Of a stretch of 14,688 nt of DNA, positions 14,565 through 14,688 are shown piece after piece. Each line of letters opens with the position of its first letter. The stretch's first letter is position 1. A model generated the notes under the pieces. The model worked only from the letters and a program-made list of their open reading frames with translations, made no database searches and was not told the DNA's origin. Source of the stretch: DAOUAM01 sp034433305 (GTDB taxonomy: Bacteria > Chloroflexota > Dehalococcoidia > Lucifugimonadales > DAOUAM01); the NCBI GenBank assembly GCA_034433305.1, contig DAOUAM010000014.1, forward strand, positions 1 to 14,688, written 5' to 3'. A program made the position numbers and the translations under genes.

Positions 14565-14688
14565 ATGGCGACGAAAAGGCTGACAGGTGCAGAGATCGAG
14601 GAACTGAAACAGCTTGCCAGCGCCCACTTCTGGCCCCATGCCCGCCAGGCAGGGGACATGTCCGAGGAGACCGGCATCAAGCTGGTCA
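14565..14688 (+). CDS. Partial CDS, N-terminus of a possible class III aminotransferase
   Basis: Only 41 codons are present before the window ends. The start is well supported by AGGAGG eight bases upstream of the ATG. The visible sequence begins MATKRLTGAEIEELKQLAS and continues HFWPHARQAGDMSEETGIK then LV. The pattern of a charged helix, then H-W-P-H, then a GIKLV strand resembles the N-termini of class III pyridoxal-phosphate aminotransferases, but no catalytic residue is within reach, so this is tentative. It lies 61 bases after the cytochrome gene on the same strand and could be a further operon member. A palindromic AAATTAATTT (14541-14550) lies in the gap. Confidence 0.55.
   Translation, partial: MATKRLTGAEIEELKQLASAHFWPHARQAGDMSEETGIKLV

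Overview
The window is GC-rich (about 60-65% by eye) with strong G/C preference at third codon positions. It looks like a Chloroflexota genome fragment, plausibly Dehalococcoidia or SAR202-like, probably from a metagenome contig. The grounds are indirect: Thr/Pro/Ala-rich linkers behind lipoprotein signals, dispersed palindromic repeats whose spurious peptides (VGATLVVAR, SPPEGARTL types) are familiar from such genomes, and a GAAC-N4-GTTC LexA box of the Gram-positive type. No rRNA, tRNA, CRISPR array or transposase was seen. The taxonomy is inference.

Layout. Bases 1-112 are a perfect palindrome that includes the last codons of the first gene, most simply a fold-back artefact at a contig end. 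A minus-strand family 5 solute-binding lipoprotein follows (94-1968). After a 630-base non-coding stretch come a plus-strand hypothetical gene (2599-3120), a nested inverted repeat (3309-3435) and a plus-strand D-2-hydroxyacid dehydrogenase (3568-4539). A perfect 27-bp-arm hairpin repeat (4710-4771) lies in the next gap. Two minus-strand genes follow: a (alpha/alpha)-toroid-like protein of unknown function (4931-6691) and a radical SAM/HhH protein of the UDG-linked DNA repair family (6996-8342). They are separated by a 72-bp repeat present twice at 84-bp spacing. The radical SAM gene has a perfect LexA-box core overlapping its promoter.

From 8665 to 14503 a plus-strand operon runs from a good promoter (TTGACA-N17-TAGAAT, 8498-8526): a second family 5 binding lipoprotein, a DppB-type permease, a DppC-type permease, a SoxC-like molybdenum sulfite/sulfane dehydrogenase and a SoxD-like cytochrome c lipoprotein. 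Spacings are +3, +106, -4 and -95 (or -89) bases. No ATPase gene is present. A new gene starts at 14565 and runs off the end; its N-terminus faintly resembles class III aminotransferases.

How it may work together. The most interesting unit is the operon that joins an oligopeptide-type importer to a SoxCD-type pair. A reasonable hypothesis is uptake of an organosulfur compound together with oxidation of the sulfite or sulfane sulfur it releases, with electrons passed through a membrane-anchored cytochrome. The second is a DNA-repair radical SAM gene apparently under direct SOS control. Both are inferences from sequence and gene order.
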